A DNA stretch of 64,000 bases from Paenibacillus flagellatus (GTDB taxonomy: Bacteria; Bacillota; Bacilli; Paenibacillales; NBRC-103111): contig NZ_QJVJ01000004.1 of the NCBI RefSeq assembly GCF_003217775.1, forward strand, positions 1 to 64,000. Direction: 5' to 3'. The position numbers were made by a program, and so were the translations under genes. How positions within the stretch are numbered: position 1 is the stretch's first letter; each line of letters opens with the position of its first letter. This document shows positions 43,928 to 52,831 of this stretch, in pieces. Under the pieces are notes generated by a model. That model saw nothing but the letters and a program-made list of their open reading frames with translations. It searched no databases and was not told the origin of the DNA.

Positions 43928-45805
43928 TTATACCGCTTCGCTCAAAAACTTGTACTGCGCCTCGACGAGGCCGAAGTAAATGCCGCCGCGGCGCATCAGC
44001 TCGTCGTGCGTTCCTTCCTCCATGATGGAGCCGTGATCCAGCACGACGATTTTGTCGGCGTTGCGGATCGTGGACAGCCGGTGGGCGATAATGAACGACG
44101 TCCGGCCGACCAAGAGCGTCTTGAGCGCCTCTTGGATTTTCAGCTCGGTCTCGGTATCGATGCTCGCCGTCGCCTCGTCGAGAATCAGGATGCGCGGGTT
44201 GGCGAGCAGCGCTCGGGCGAACGAGATCAGCTGACGCTGTCCCATCGACAGCACGTTCCCCCGCTCCTCCACCTGCGTGTCATACCCGTCGGGCAGCTTG
44301 CTGATGAAGTCGTGGGCATGGACCGCTTTGGCCGCGGCCTCGACCTCCTGATCGGTCGCTTCGAGCCGGCCGAACCGGATGTTGTCGCGAATCGAGCCCG
44401 AGAAGATGAACGTATCCTGCAGCACGATGCCGACTTGCGAGCGCAAGCTTTGCAGCGTCACGTCGCGTATATCGTAGCCGTCCACGAGGACGCGCCCTTC
44501 GACCGGATCGTAGAACCGGCACAGCAAATTGATGATCGTGCTTTTGCCCGAGCCGGTATGGCCGACAAGCGCGATCGATTGTCCGGCCTTCGCCTCGAGC
44601 TCGATGCCCTTCAGCGCCGGACGCCCCGCCTCGTATTCGAACACGATCCGTTCGAAGCGGACGTTGCCCTCGATAAGCGGCATCGTCTCCGGCTTCTCCC
44701 GTTCGCCGACCGTCGGCTTCTCGTCCAAAAACTCGAAAATGCGCTCCGAGGAAGCCATCGCCACGAGCAGCTGCTGGTACATTTGCCCGAGCCGGTTGAT
44801 CGGCTCCCAGAAGTTGCCGATATAGTTCGCGAACGCGACGAGCATCCCGATCGTCAGCTCTTTCGACTCGATCAAGTGGGAGCCGTACCAGAACAAGATG
44901 CACGTGCCGATCGCCCCGGTCAATTCGATGATCGGGTTGAACGTCTGGTTGAGCATCGACGCTTTGTCCCACGACTTTTTGTTCACTTGGTTCATGTCGT
45001 TGAAATAGTTGATGTTTTCCTTCTCCTGCGTGAACGCCTGCGTCACGCGGATGCCTTGGATGCACTCCGACAAGTGGGAGTTGATCCGCGACTGCTTCAC
45101 CCGTACGTCCTGCCACGCCCGGCGCATCCGCGTCCGAAGCGAGGTCGAGACGATGAACATGAGCGGCACCGTCAAGATGATGGCGAGCCCGAGCTTCGGG
45201 CTGAGCGAGAGCAGGATGACGACGATCCCGATCAGCTGTACGATGTCGATCATCAGGTTGACGACGCCGTGCGTCAGCAGCTCCTGCAGCGAGTTGACGT
45301 CGTTCGTCACGCGGACGAGGACGGACCCCGCCGGACGTTTGTCGAAGAACCGGAACGACAGCTGCTGAATATGACTGAAGAGATGATAGCGCAAGTCGTA
45401 AATGACTTTTTGCCCGATGACGTTGACGGAACGGATCCGGTAATTGTTGACGAGCCACTGTACGATATACAGCGCCAGCATCGTGCAAGCGAGAATCATC
45501 AGCTGGTTGCCGTCGCCGTTGAAAATCGCCTGGTCGATCGCCAAGCTGATCAAGTACGGTACGGCGAGCTTCGTAATCGTGCCGAGAATCATCGTGACGA
45601 GAATGATCGGCAGCAGCTCCTTGCGGTAAGGCTTCAAGTAGGAGCCCATTCGCTTCAGCTGGTTCCAGTCGAACTTCTTCTCCATCTTGTCGTCGTCTTG
45701 ATAGACGAACCGCTCGCGCAGGCGGGCTTTGGCGTCGGACTGCGCTTGGGCTCCGCCGCGCTCCTGCGTATGGCTCTGCGCGGGATCTTCCTTGGACCGG
45801 CTCAA
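43928..45805 (-). CDS. ABC exporter half-transporter, BmrD/YheH-like
   Basis: 625 residues. The TTG start at 45805 overlaps the previous stop (TTGA) and follows GGAGGG. Six-helix membrane domain (about 70-370), then an ATPase: Walker A VGHTGSGKSTI, Walker B LILDEATASID with the catalytic Glu, but a signature degenerated to LSMGQRQ. That mix is typical of the active-Walker B half of heterodimeric exporters. It pairs with the upstream gene. Its charged N-terminal extension (about 40 residues) is unusual. Likely a drug or lipid exporter. Confidence 0.9.
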   Translation of the reverse strand: MSRSKEDPAQSHTQERGGAQAQSDAKARLRERFVYQDDDKMEKKFDWNQLKRMGSYLKPYRKELLPIILVTMILGTITKLAVPYLISLAIDQAIFNGDGNQLMILACTMLALYIVQWLVNNYRIRSVNVIGQKVIYDLRYHLFSHIQQLSFRFFDKRPAGSVLVRVTNDVNSLQELLTHGVVNLMIDIVQLIGIVVILLSLSPKLGLAIILTVPLMFIVSTSLRTRMRRAWQDVRVKQSRINSHLSECIQGIRVTQAFTQEKENINYFNDMNQVNKKSWDKASMLNQTFNPIIELTGAIGTCILFWYGSHLIESKELTIGMLVAFANYIGNFWEPINRLGQMYQQLLVAMASSERIFEFLDEKPTVGEREKPETMPLIEGNVRFERIVFEYEAGRPALKGIELEAKAGQSIALVGHTGSGKSTIINLLCRFYDPVEGRVLVDGYDIRDVTLQSLRSQVGIVLQDTFIFSGSIRDNIRFGRLEATDQEVEAAAKAVHAHDFISKLPDGYDTQVEERGNVLSMGQRQLISFARALLANPRILILDEATASIDTETELKIQEALKTLLVGRTSFIIAHRLSTIRNADKIVVLDHGSIMEEGTHDELMRRGGIYFGLVEAQYKFLSEAV

Positions 45806-47574
45806 TTGGCCACCCTCCGTTCTTCCGTTTGCTTCGCAAAATCGGGATGATCCGAATATTGGATTTTGTACGTTTCGAAATACGGCCCCGGCTGCTTCAG
45901 CAGCTGCTCGTGCGTACCGCGCTGAGCGATGCGGCCGCCGTCGAGCACGATAATTTCGTCCGCCTGCTTGAGCGACGAGATCCGGTGCGCGATAATGAAC
46001 GTCGTCCGCCCTTTCATCAGCTCGCGGAAGCCGGCTTGGATCTCGTGCTCGGTTTCCATGTCGACGGCGCTCGTGGCGTCGTCGAGAATTAATATTTTCG
46101 GATCTTTGATCAGCGCGCGGGCGATCGCGATCCGCTGCTTTTGACCGCCGGAAAGCCCCATACCCCGTTCGCCGACGATCGTGTCGTACCCGAGCGGCAG
46201 CTCCATGATGAAGTCGTGCGCTTTCGCGAGCTTGGCGGCGCGGAAAATTTCCTCGTCCGTCACGTCCTTGCGCCCGTATGCGATATTGTTGCGGATCGTC
46301 GACGAGAACAGGAACGTCTCCTGGAAGACGAGCGCGATTTGCTTGCGCAAGCTTTCGATCGTGATGTCGCGAATGTCCCGTCCGTCCAGCAAAATGCGGC
46401 CTTCTTTAATATTGTAGGCGCGCAGCAGCAGCTGGATGACGGTCGACTTGCCGGCTCCCGTTCCGCCGAGCAGACCGATGACCGAGCCTGCCGGAGCGTC
46501 GAGATGGAAGTCGATGAGCGCCGGCTGCTTCTCGGGATACGCGAACGTCACGTGCTCGAAACGAACGCCTCCTTTCACCTGCTCCGGTTGAAGCGCGATC
46601 GCTCCATCCTTGTCCTTTACATGTACGTATTGGTTCAATATTTCCAAAACCCGCTCGCCCGACGCCTTCGACTGCGTATAGTTGTTAATATGGAAGCCGA
46701 TGTCGCGCATCGGGGCGATGATGTACCAGATGAAGCTGAAGAACGCGACCAGCTCGCCGAGCGTCATCGAGCCATTGATGACGAACATGCCGCCGGCCGT
46801 CAGCAAAATGACGACGCAAACCGAGGACAGCAGCTCGAGGATCGGGAAAAATCTCGCCCACGTATGGGCCAAATTGATATGGCTTCCTTTATATTCTTCG
46901 CTCCGCAGCGCGAACTTCTTCACCTCGTGCGGCTCGCGCGCGAACGATTTGACCGTGCGAACGCCCGTAATGTTTTCCTGCACCGCGGTCGTCAAGTTGC
47001 TGACCGCCTGGCGGATCGAGCGGAACTCGGGATGAATCCGCTTCTCGAGACGTAGCGCCGTGAAGACGAGGAAAGGCATCGTGACGAACGTAATGAGCGT
47101 CAGCTTCCAGTTCATCGTCAGCATCATGATCGCCCCGAACGTAAACATGAGAAACACGTTCAAAATTTGCGCGAAGCCGAATCCGATAAACTGCCGGATC
47201 GCTTCCAAATCCGCGGTCAGCCTCGACATGAGGTCGCCCGTCTTGGCCCGGTCGTAATATTGGAAAGACAAGTACTGCAGCTTCTCGTACAGCGCGTTGC
47301 GCAGCGTGAAGGCGATCCGGTTGCCGAGCCTTCCTCCGGCGAACCCGTGACAAAACGCGAACGACGCTTTGACCGCGACGACCCCGACGACGAGCAGCGC
47401 TAGATAGGGCACCCATTCGAATTGTTCCTTCTTGATGACGTTGTCGATCAGGAAGCGGAGCAGGTGCGGGTACACGAGCCCCAGTGCGGTGGAACACATC
47501 AAACAGACGATCGAGATGAAGAGCAAGTACCGGTCTTTCCAGTAAAACTGCTTCAACTGCTTTAAAACGTTCAT
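45802..47574 (-). CDS. ABC exporter half-transporter, BmrC/YheI-like
   Basis: 590 residues; TAGGAGGG precedes ATG 47574. Six membrane helices (about 17-300), ATPase with Walker A GGTGAGKSTV, canonical signature LSGGQKQRIAIAR, but the catalytic Glu after Walker B is Asp (LILDDATSAVD). Together with the downstream partner this gives one consensus and one degenerate ATP site, the mark of an asymmetric heterodimer such as BmrCD. The genes overlap by 4 bases. A 54-codon upstream ORF ends on its start codon. Confidence 0.92.
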   Translation of the reverse strand: MNVLKQLKQFYWKDRYLLFISIVCLMCSTALGLVYPHLLRFLIDNVIKKEQFEWVPYLALLVVGVVAVKASFAFCHGFAGGRLGNRIAFTLRNALYEKLQYLSFQYYDRAKTGDLMSRLTADLEAIRQFIGFGFAQILNVFLMFTFGAIMMLTMNWKLTLITFVTMPFLVFTALRLEKRIHPEFRSIRQAVSNLTTAVQENITGVRTVKSFAREPHEVKKFALRSEEYKGSHINLAHTWARFFPILELLSSVCVVILLTAGGMFVINGSMTLGELVAFFSFIWYIIAPMRDIGFHINNYTQSKASGERVLEILNQYVHVKDKDGAIALQPEQVKGGVRFEHVTFAYPEKQPALIDFHLDAPAGSVIGLLGGTGAGKSTVIQLLLRAYNIKEGRILLDGRDIRDITIESLRKQIALVFQETFLFSSTIRNNIAYGRKDVTDEEIFRAAKLAKAHDFIMELPLGYDTIVGERGMGLSGGQKQRIAIARALIKDPKILILDDATSAVDMETEHEIQAGFRELMKGRTTFIIAHRISSLKQADEIIVLDGGRIAQRGTHEQLLKQPGPYFETYKIQYSDHPDFAKQTEERRVAN

Positions 47575-47735
47575 TTTCGCCCTCCTAGCCGGCTGCTTTC
47601 CAATTTCTTAATGAATCTTAACACCATACCCTGGTTCGAGCAATCGACCGAACCCGAAGAAACGATCAATATCCCCCTTATACCCACAAAATGAATCGAA
47701 AACGGAACGGAATCCATAAGATTCTTCCGTTTCAT
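47571..47735 (-). CDS. Possible leader-peptide ORF overlapping the ABC exporter start
   Basis: A 54-codon frame begins MKRKNLMDSVPFSIHFVG at 47735 and ends in TGA that overlaps the exporter ATG (ATGA at 47571-47574). Its own ribosome site (AAGG) is poorly spaced, so translation is uncertain. A hairpin (AACGGA... TCCGTT) covers its first codons. BmrCD of B. subtilis is controlled by translation of a leader peptide (BmrB), so the position is suggestive. It could be a chance frame. Confidence 0.35.
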   Translation of the reverse strand: MKRKNLMDSVPFSIHFVGIRGILIVSSGSVDCSNQGMVLRFIKKLESSRLGGRK

Positions 47736-47930
47736 CGCCTTAACCGTCTATGGATGCGTTTTCACGAAACTTGTGAAAATTGGGTGACAATCCCCCGTAC
47801 GACCGTCAAAAACTGCCTGTCCCCCCTCCCGATAAATGGAAATATACCGGGCTTACCGCCCGGTTTAGACGCTCATTCCGCGATCGCCCGCAATCGTTGC
47901 GCAACGATCTCAAATCGGTATCGGTTGTCG
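47736..47930. other. Leader region of the ABC exporter operon, no gene seen
   Basis: It contains a hairpin ACCGGGC/GCCCGGT (47846-47864) and several T/C-rich runs but no convincing promoter or ORF. Minus-strand sequence GGGAGGGGGG near 47820 could be a ribosome-like site without a start. Confidence 0.35.
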
Positions 47931-47964
47931 AAAAAAAGACGCCTTCGACCGATGCGAAGACGTC
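47931..47964 (-). terminator. Terminator of the dynamin gene
   Basis: On the minus strand GACGTCTTCG pairs with CGAAGGCGTC, followed by TTTTTTT. Confidence 0.82.
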
Positions 47965-47978
47965 CTTCCGTTAGCGAT

Positions 47979-50900
47979 TCACGCTTCATTCGCGAGGGAC
48001 TGCAGCCGCGTGCGCGTCCGGACGAAGCCGTCCACGTCGACTTTCATTTCGAGCGCCGCCAGCATCCCTTCCGCATGCTCCTCGAGCAGCTCGGCCAATC
48101 GGCGGTGAACCGATTCGGCCCGCTCCCGGAATTGGCCGGCGTATTCGGCCTCGAACGCGGTTCCGTGCCGATCGACAAACTCGGCGATGACCGGCGTGAG
48201 CACCTTCTCAACCGCCTCGCGAAGCTGGCCTTTGCCCGGGCCCTCGAAAAACTGCTTGCCGTTCTTGTAAAAGCCGGCCAGCCACTTCTCGTCGGCGGCC
48301 GCTTCGATCGACTCGGCTACGGCGGGCGTCCGGAACGGGGCGGGCTCGTAGGCGCCCCCTTCGAACCCTTCGAGCAGCGCGGCGATCCGCTGTCGCTTCT
48401 CGTCGTGCCGCTTTGCGGCAAGCCGGTTCAACGCGTTCTCGATGCGCAGCGTCGTGGCGTACAGCTCCTGCGACAAATCGTAGGAGACGAGCCGAAGCAG
48501 CTCGAACCACGCCGCCCGCATCGAGCTGCGGATTGAGCCGGCGTCTTCGCGAAGCGCAGCCGGGTTGAACGCGTACTGGAACAGCTCGCCGAACCGGTAC
48601 GTCAGCCGCTGCTTCACGTAGTAAAGCAGCTCCTGAATTTCCTTCCCCGCTTCCCGCTCCTCGGACGACGTATCGACGTCGCGCAGCAGCTCCTCCGCTT
48701 TCGCGCGGGACTCCCGGACTTGCGTCATTTTTCGGCTGCGCGCTTCTTCCCCTTCCTTGGCTCCCGCAATCCACCGGTTCAACAGCGACAGTGAACGCTC
48801 CAGCTCCTGATCGGCCGATCGGACGGCGATCCCGGCCAGTTCGCCGACGGCGAAGCGGACGAACTCCTTTTCGAAGCGCACGATGCCGCTTCCTTTGGCG
48901 ACGGCTTCGTCCCGGCGCATTTTGCCTTCGAGCGCCATCAGGCTCGACACCGGATAAATGCGCGGATTGCGGATGCCGTAGCGAAGAAGATTGTCGGCCA
49001 CGTGTCCGACGACGCCGTTCAGCTCCTCCTCGCTTGCGGCCAAATCGGCCGCGTTGACGAGGAAAAACATTTTATCGAGCTCGAAGCTGTCCTTCACCCG
49101 GCCGAGCTGGAGCAAAAATTCCCTGTCCGCCTGGGAGAACGCATGGTTGTAATAAGTGACGAACAAGACGGCGTCGGCGTTCTTGATATAGTTGAAGGCG
49201 ACGCCGGTATGCCGGGCGTTGATCGAGTCCGCTCCCGGCGTATCGACCAAAATCATGCCCTGCTCGGTCAGCGGGCAGGCGTAATACAGCTCGATATATT
49301 CGACGAAGCACGATTTGCTCTCCTCGGCGACGTAGTCGCGGAACAAGTCGAGATCGACGCGAAGCTGCTCGCCGAGCGCCCCTTTCGCTTCGCCCCATCC
49401 TTTGCGGACGGCTTGCAAAAACGTATAATGCGGCTTCCCGTTCGGACCGACCCGGTCCGGCGACAGCCGGTTGATTTCGGCAAGCGCCGCTTCCATATCG
49501 GACGCTTGCGTGCCGAGCGCGTTCAAGGAGTAAAGAACGTCGTCGCGGATCGCTTCCGCCGACTTCATCTTCACCTTGACCGCGCCATGCGGCCAGTCGT
49601 CCGTCGGCGGCATGATCTTGTTGATCGCCGCCGTCGTCGGGTTCGGCGATACGGGGAGCACCGGCTCGCCCATGAGCGCGTTGGCGAACGACGACTTGCC
49701 CGCGCTGAACGCGCCGAATAAGGCGATCGTGAACCGGCTCTGCTCGAGCCGCTCGGCCTTCTCGCGCATCGAGCGGACGACCGATTGCATCGACGGAATC
49801 GGATCGAGCAGCGCGTACGCTTCCTTCAGCTTCGACGCCGTCCGCGCCATCGTCGCACGGAATCCTCCCGGCGCGTTCGCGTCGGCGCCGGATTCCGTCT
49901 CGGGCCGTGCGCCCGTTCCGGCGCGGTCGAGCGACAGCTGCCACCGCGACGACGTCTCGCCGGCGCCGGTTTCCGGTCGATAAACGGGGCTCGGCGTGTC
50001 GTCCCCTTTGAACGATCGAGGATCGGGAAGCGGTCCTTCGACGGACGGACCGTCGATGACGGCCTCCGCCAGCAGCTTTTCGATCCGCTCCCGCTCTTCG
50101 CGCTCGATCGCCTGAAGCCGTCGATACGCGGTCAGCCGCTCCTCCAGCCCGCGCCGCTCCTCTTCAAGCCCCGCCGCTTCGCGTTCCGCTTCCGCGGCAG
50201 AGCGCCGGACGATCTCGTCGATCCATTCGAACGCCGTTCGGCGGAAGACGCTTTTCGTCTCGGCGGCGATATGCTTCGAGTAATTGAGCGTGTATTCGTT
50301 CGAAGCGATCGCCCCGGCCTGCACCTGGTCGGCCAGCCAATCCGCCCCGACCGCGTTCCGCGCTTCCGCAAGGGCTGAATCGATCGCCGCCGCGTCCAAG
50401 CCGTACCGCTCCCCGGCTTGCAGCAGCATGGCGCGCATATGCCAGACGATGCCCGCTTCCACCTTCTCCGTGTAATCGGCGGCGAAATCCGATAGTCGGC
50501 TCTCGATTTCTTTCGCCGTCGCGGACGCCCGGGAGAAGAAGCCGACCTTGAAGCCGGGCTTGCGGCTTTGCAAATAATGGTGGGCTTTATCTCGCGTCGT
50601 CGCCGGCGTCACGTTGGCGTTGTCGAGCAATTGGGACGCTTCCTTGCGGAGGTCGGTCCGCAGCTTCTCGCCGGCTTGCCGGAGCTCGCCGATGCGCGCT
50701 AGGATCGCCTCGTACCGTTCCGGAAGCCGTTCCTCACCGTCCCGCTCGATTTGCGCCCGCAAGGACGCCTTCTCGTCCTCGTTCCGTTCGGCCAGCCATT
50801 CGCCGTGCTGGCCGATGACATGGCGCAGCGACTTCGCCAAGCTGTCGCGCCGAAGCGGCTCCGCCCGCTCGGTCAGCCGGCCGATCAGCCAGACGAGCTT

Positions 50901-51656
50901 CTCCCATTCGTCGTTCCGGTCGTCCGGCCGCTTCACCGACGTGAACAGCAAGCCGTCCGGCTCGATATGCCAGCTCTCGAACGAACGGACGACGCTTTCC
51001 CGGTACGCCTCGAACGGCAGCTCGCCCTCCCGGTGCTTGTCGATCATGTTGACGATCAGGTAAAGCGGCTTGCCCCATTCTTTCAGCTGCTTCGTAAACG
51101 CGAAGTTGATCTCCGACTGGACATGGTTGTAGTCCATGACGTAAAAGACGACGTCGGCCATATGAAGCGCCGATTCGGTCGCCGTTCGGTGCGCGTCGTC
51201 GGTTGAGTCGATGCCCGGCGTATCGAGCAGCGTCGCCTTGTCGCCGAGCAGCGGAATCGGATAGCGGATGTGCACCGATTCGATCGCCTCGCCGTTTTTG
51301 CAATAGGCGTCCAGTTCGTCCAAAAGCACTTCGACGAGCTCCGGCCCGCCGTCCGCCGGCCCCGCCTTCTTGACGACGGCGCCCGCCTCCCCGTTGCGAA
51401 TCGTCACGACGTTCGCGCTGGTCGGGATCGGACTCGACGGCAGCAGCCGATGCCCGCACAATTTATTGATCAAGCTCGATTTGCCCGCCGAGAAATGTCC
51501 GCAAAAGGCGATATGCAAAGCCGGCTCGGACGCCTTCCCGGCCAGCTGCCTCAGTTTCTCCGCATGTTTCTTGTCGCCGGCCTCCGCCATTCGGCGGGCG
51601 ACCGTTTCGATCGTCTCCCCCGCTTGCGTCGTTCCCCGGATGTCTACAGCATTCAT
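47979..51656 (-). CDS. dynA: Tandem-dynamin membrane fusion/repair GTPase (DynA)
   Basis: 1225 residues; GGGGAGAG precedes ATG 51656. Two dynamin units in one chain. Unit 1: G1 GHFSAGKSSLINKL (about residue 53), G3 LLDTPGIDST, G4-like VNMID. Unit 2 (from about 640): G1 GAFSAGKSSFANAL, G3 LVDTPGADSI. Long helical stalk regions follow each. This is the DynA/YpbR layout known in Bacillus, a membrane-bound GTPase that tethers and fuses membranes and protects against pore formation and phage. Likely cytoplasmic-membrane associated. Confidence 0.92.
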   Translation of the reverse strand: MNAVDIRGTTQAGETIETVARRMAEAGDKKHAEKLRQLAGKASEPALHIAFCGHFSAGKSSLINKLCGHRLLPSSPIPTSANVVTIRNGEAGAVVKKAGPADGGPELVEVLLDELDAYCKNGEAIESVHIRYPIPLLGDKATLLDTPGIDSTDDAHRTATESALHMADVVFYVMDYNHVQSEINFAFTKQLKEWGKPLYLIVNMIDKHREGELPFEAYRESVVRSFESWHIEPDGLLFTSVKRPDDRNDEWEKLVWLIGRLTERAEPLRRDSLAKSLRHVIGQHGEWLAERNEDEKASLRAQIERDGEERLPERYEAILARIGELRQAGEKLRTDLRKEASQLLDNANVTPATTRDKAHHYLQSRKPGFKVGFFSRASATAKEIESRLSDFAADYTEKVEAGIVWHMRAMLLQAGERYGLDAAAIDSALAEARNAVGADWLADQVQAGAIASNEYTLNYSKHIAAETKSVFRRTAFEWIDEIVRRSAAEAEREAAGLEEERRGLEERLTAYRRLQAIEREERERIEKLLAEAVIDGPSVEGPLPDPRSFKGDDTPSPVYRPETGAGETSSRWQLSLDRAGTGARPETESGADANAPGGFRATMARTASKLKEAYALLDPIPSMQSVVRSMREKAERLEQSRFTIALFGAFSAGKSSFANALMGEPVLPVSPNPTTAAINKIMPPTDDWPHGAVKVKMKSAEAIRDDVLYSLNALGTQASDMEAALAEINRLSPDRVGPNGKPHYTFLQAVRKGWGEAKGALGEQLRVDLDLFRDYVAEESKSCFVEYIELYYACPLTEQGMILVDTPGADSINARHTGVAFNYIKNADAVLFVTYYNHAFSQADREFLLQLGRVKDSFELDKMFFLVNAADLAASEEELNGVVGHVADNLLRYGIRNPRIYPVSSLMALEGKMRRDEAVAKGSGIVRFEKEFVRFAVGELAGIAVRSADQELERSLSLLNRWIAGAKEGEEARSRKMTQVRESRAKAEELLRDVDTSSEEREAGKEIQELLYYVKQRLTYRFGELFQYAFNPAALREDAGSIRSSMRAAWFELLRLVSYDLSQELYATTLRIENALNRLAAKRHDEKRQRIAALLEGFEGGAYEPAPFRTPAVAESIEAAADEKWLAGFYKNGKQFFEGPGKGQLREAVEKVLTPVIAEFVDRHGTAFEAEYAGQFRERAESVHRRLAELLEEHAEGMLAALEMKVDVDGFVRTRTRLQSLANEA

Positions 51657-51725
51657 GACTTCGCTCTCCCCAGCTCTGTTGAAAAATGTCCGATATAAAA
51701 GAAAAAAACCGAATTTCTCCGGTTT

Positions 51726-51998
51726 CTAGTGTATCACAAATTCATTTTCAGGTATAAATATTTCGAACACTTCCCCGTGCTGCAAAATCGTAATGTCTTT
51801 GTCCTTCACTTTCATGACGACGACGTCCGGTTTCGTGCGCATCCGGTCGATATAGTGCTCCGGAACGTCCCCGGACTCGCTGACCGTGACGCCCTCGATT
51901 TCCTTTTCTTCGTTCTCGGCGAGCGGGGTGCGGAGCACCTCCTCGTAAATGTCGGAAAACAATTCGAAATCGTTCGTATAGACCGCGATGCATTTCAT
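51726..51998 (-). CDS. Small conserved hypothetical protein
   Basis: 90 residues from ATG 51998, preceded by AAGGTGGG; the in-frame GTG at 52010 lies within that site. Acidic, predicted mixed alpha/beta, beginning MKCIAVYTNDFELFSDIYEE and containing TVSESGDVPEHYIDRMRTKPD and VVVMKVKDKD. No recognised family. It sits between nth and dynA on the same strand (69 bases before dynA) and may be co-transcribed. Confidence 0.7.
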   Translation of the reverse strand: MKCIAVYTNDFELFSDIYEEVLRTPLAENEEKEIEGVTVSESGDVPEHYIDRMRTKPDVVVMKVKDKDITILQHGEVFEIFIPENEFVIH

Positions 51999-52034
51999 GC
52001 CGGTTCCCACCTTCGATTATTGGCTGTTGTTGCT

Positions 52035-52700
52035 TTACTTGTTAGATTTCCTCTTTATGGGCATTTTCATACGCCGTTTTCCTTCCGGACATCGATCGAC
52101 CAGCGGACACGCGCTGCATTGCGGGTTTTGCGCCTTGCAATGGTACCTGCCGAAAAAAATGAGCCGATGATGCGTGATCGTCCATTCGTCGCGCGGTACC
52201 TGCTTCATCAGCTTGTGCTCGACCTGCAGCACCGTATCGTCCGGGCCGGCCAAGCCGAGCCGCTTGGAGACGCGCTCCACGTGCGTGTCGACGGCGATCG
52301 CCGGTACGCCGAACGCGTTCGAGACGACGACGTTGGCCGTCTTGCGCCCGACGCCGGGCAGCTCGACGAGCTCCTCGTGCTTTTCCGGCACTTGCCCTCC
52401 GTGCTTGTCCAACAGAAGACGGCACAAGCTTTGGATGTTTTTCGCCTTGTTGCGGAACAGCCCGATGCGGCGAATGTCCTGCTCGAGCTCTTCGAGCGGC
52501 ACCGCCAAGTAATCGTCCGGCGTTTTGTATTTGCGAAACAGATCGACGGTTACTTTGTTGACGGTCTCGTCCGTGCATTGGGCCGACAGCAGCACCGCGA
52601 TCGTCAGCTCGAACGGGTTCGAGTGGTTCAGCTCGCAATGGGCGTCGGGAAACATGCCGGCGATCGTGTCGAGGATGTGCCGTACTTTTTTGCTCGTCAT
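52035..52700 (-). CDS. nth: Endonuclease III (DNA glycosylase/AP lyase)
   Basis: 221 residues; GAGGTG precedes ATG 52700. Helix-hairpin-helix LPGVGRKTANVVV with catalytic Lys, catalytic Asp in VDTHVERVSKRLG, and the C-terminal iron-sulfur cluster CKAQNPQCSACPLVDRC (C-x6-C-x2-C-x5-C). It removes oxidised pyrimidines from DNA. It has its own -10 (TATAAT, 52751-52756 minus) after the SLH-gene terminator. Confidence 0.95.
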   Translation of the reverse strand: MTSKKVRHILDTIAGMFPDAHCELNHSNPFELTIAVLLSAQCTDETVNKVTVDLFRKYKTPDDYLAVPLEELEQDIRRIGLFRNKAKNIQSLCRLLLDKHGGQVPEKHEELVELPGVGRKTANVVVSNAFGVPAIAVDTHVERVSKRLGLAGPDDTVLQVEHKLMKQVPRDEWTITHHRLIFFGRYHCKAQNPQCSACPLVDRCPEGKRRMKMPIKRKSNK

Positions 52701-52760
52701 CCGTCATGCACCTCGCTAAAGGATCGTTGCCGTTTCGCCGCCAAGGTTCGATTATACGCT

Positions 52761-52800
52761 AAAAAACGCCGCCGGCGCAAGCGGTGCTTGCGGCCGGCGA
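52761..52800 (-). terminator. Terminator of the SLH-protein gene
   Basis: On the minus strand GCCGGCCGCAAGC pairs with GCTTGCGCCGGC, then GCGTTTTTT. Confidence 0.88.
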
Positions 52801-52831
52801 CGCGTACCAACCGAACGTAGGCCGGATGACG

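Noticed and set aside
47691-48536. Plus-strand frame through the exporter leader into dynA
   Set aside because: Antisense to dynA and the leader, no ribosome site, no domain.
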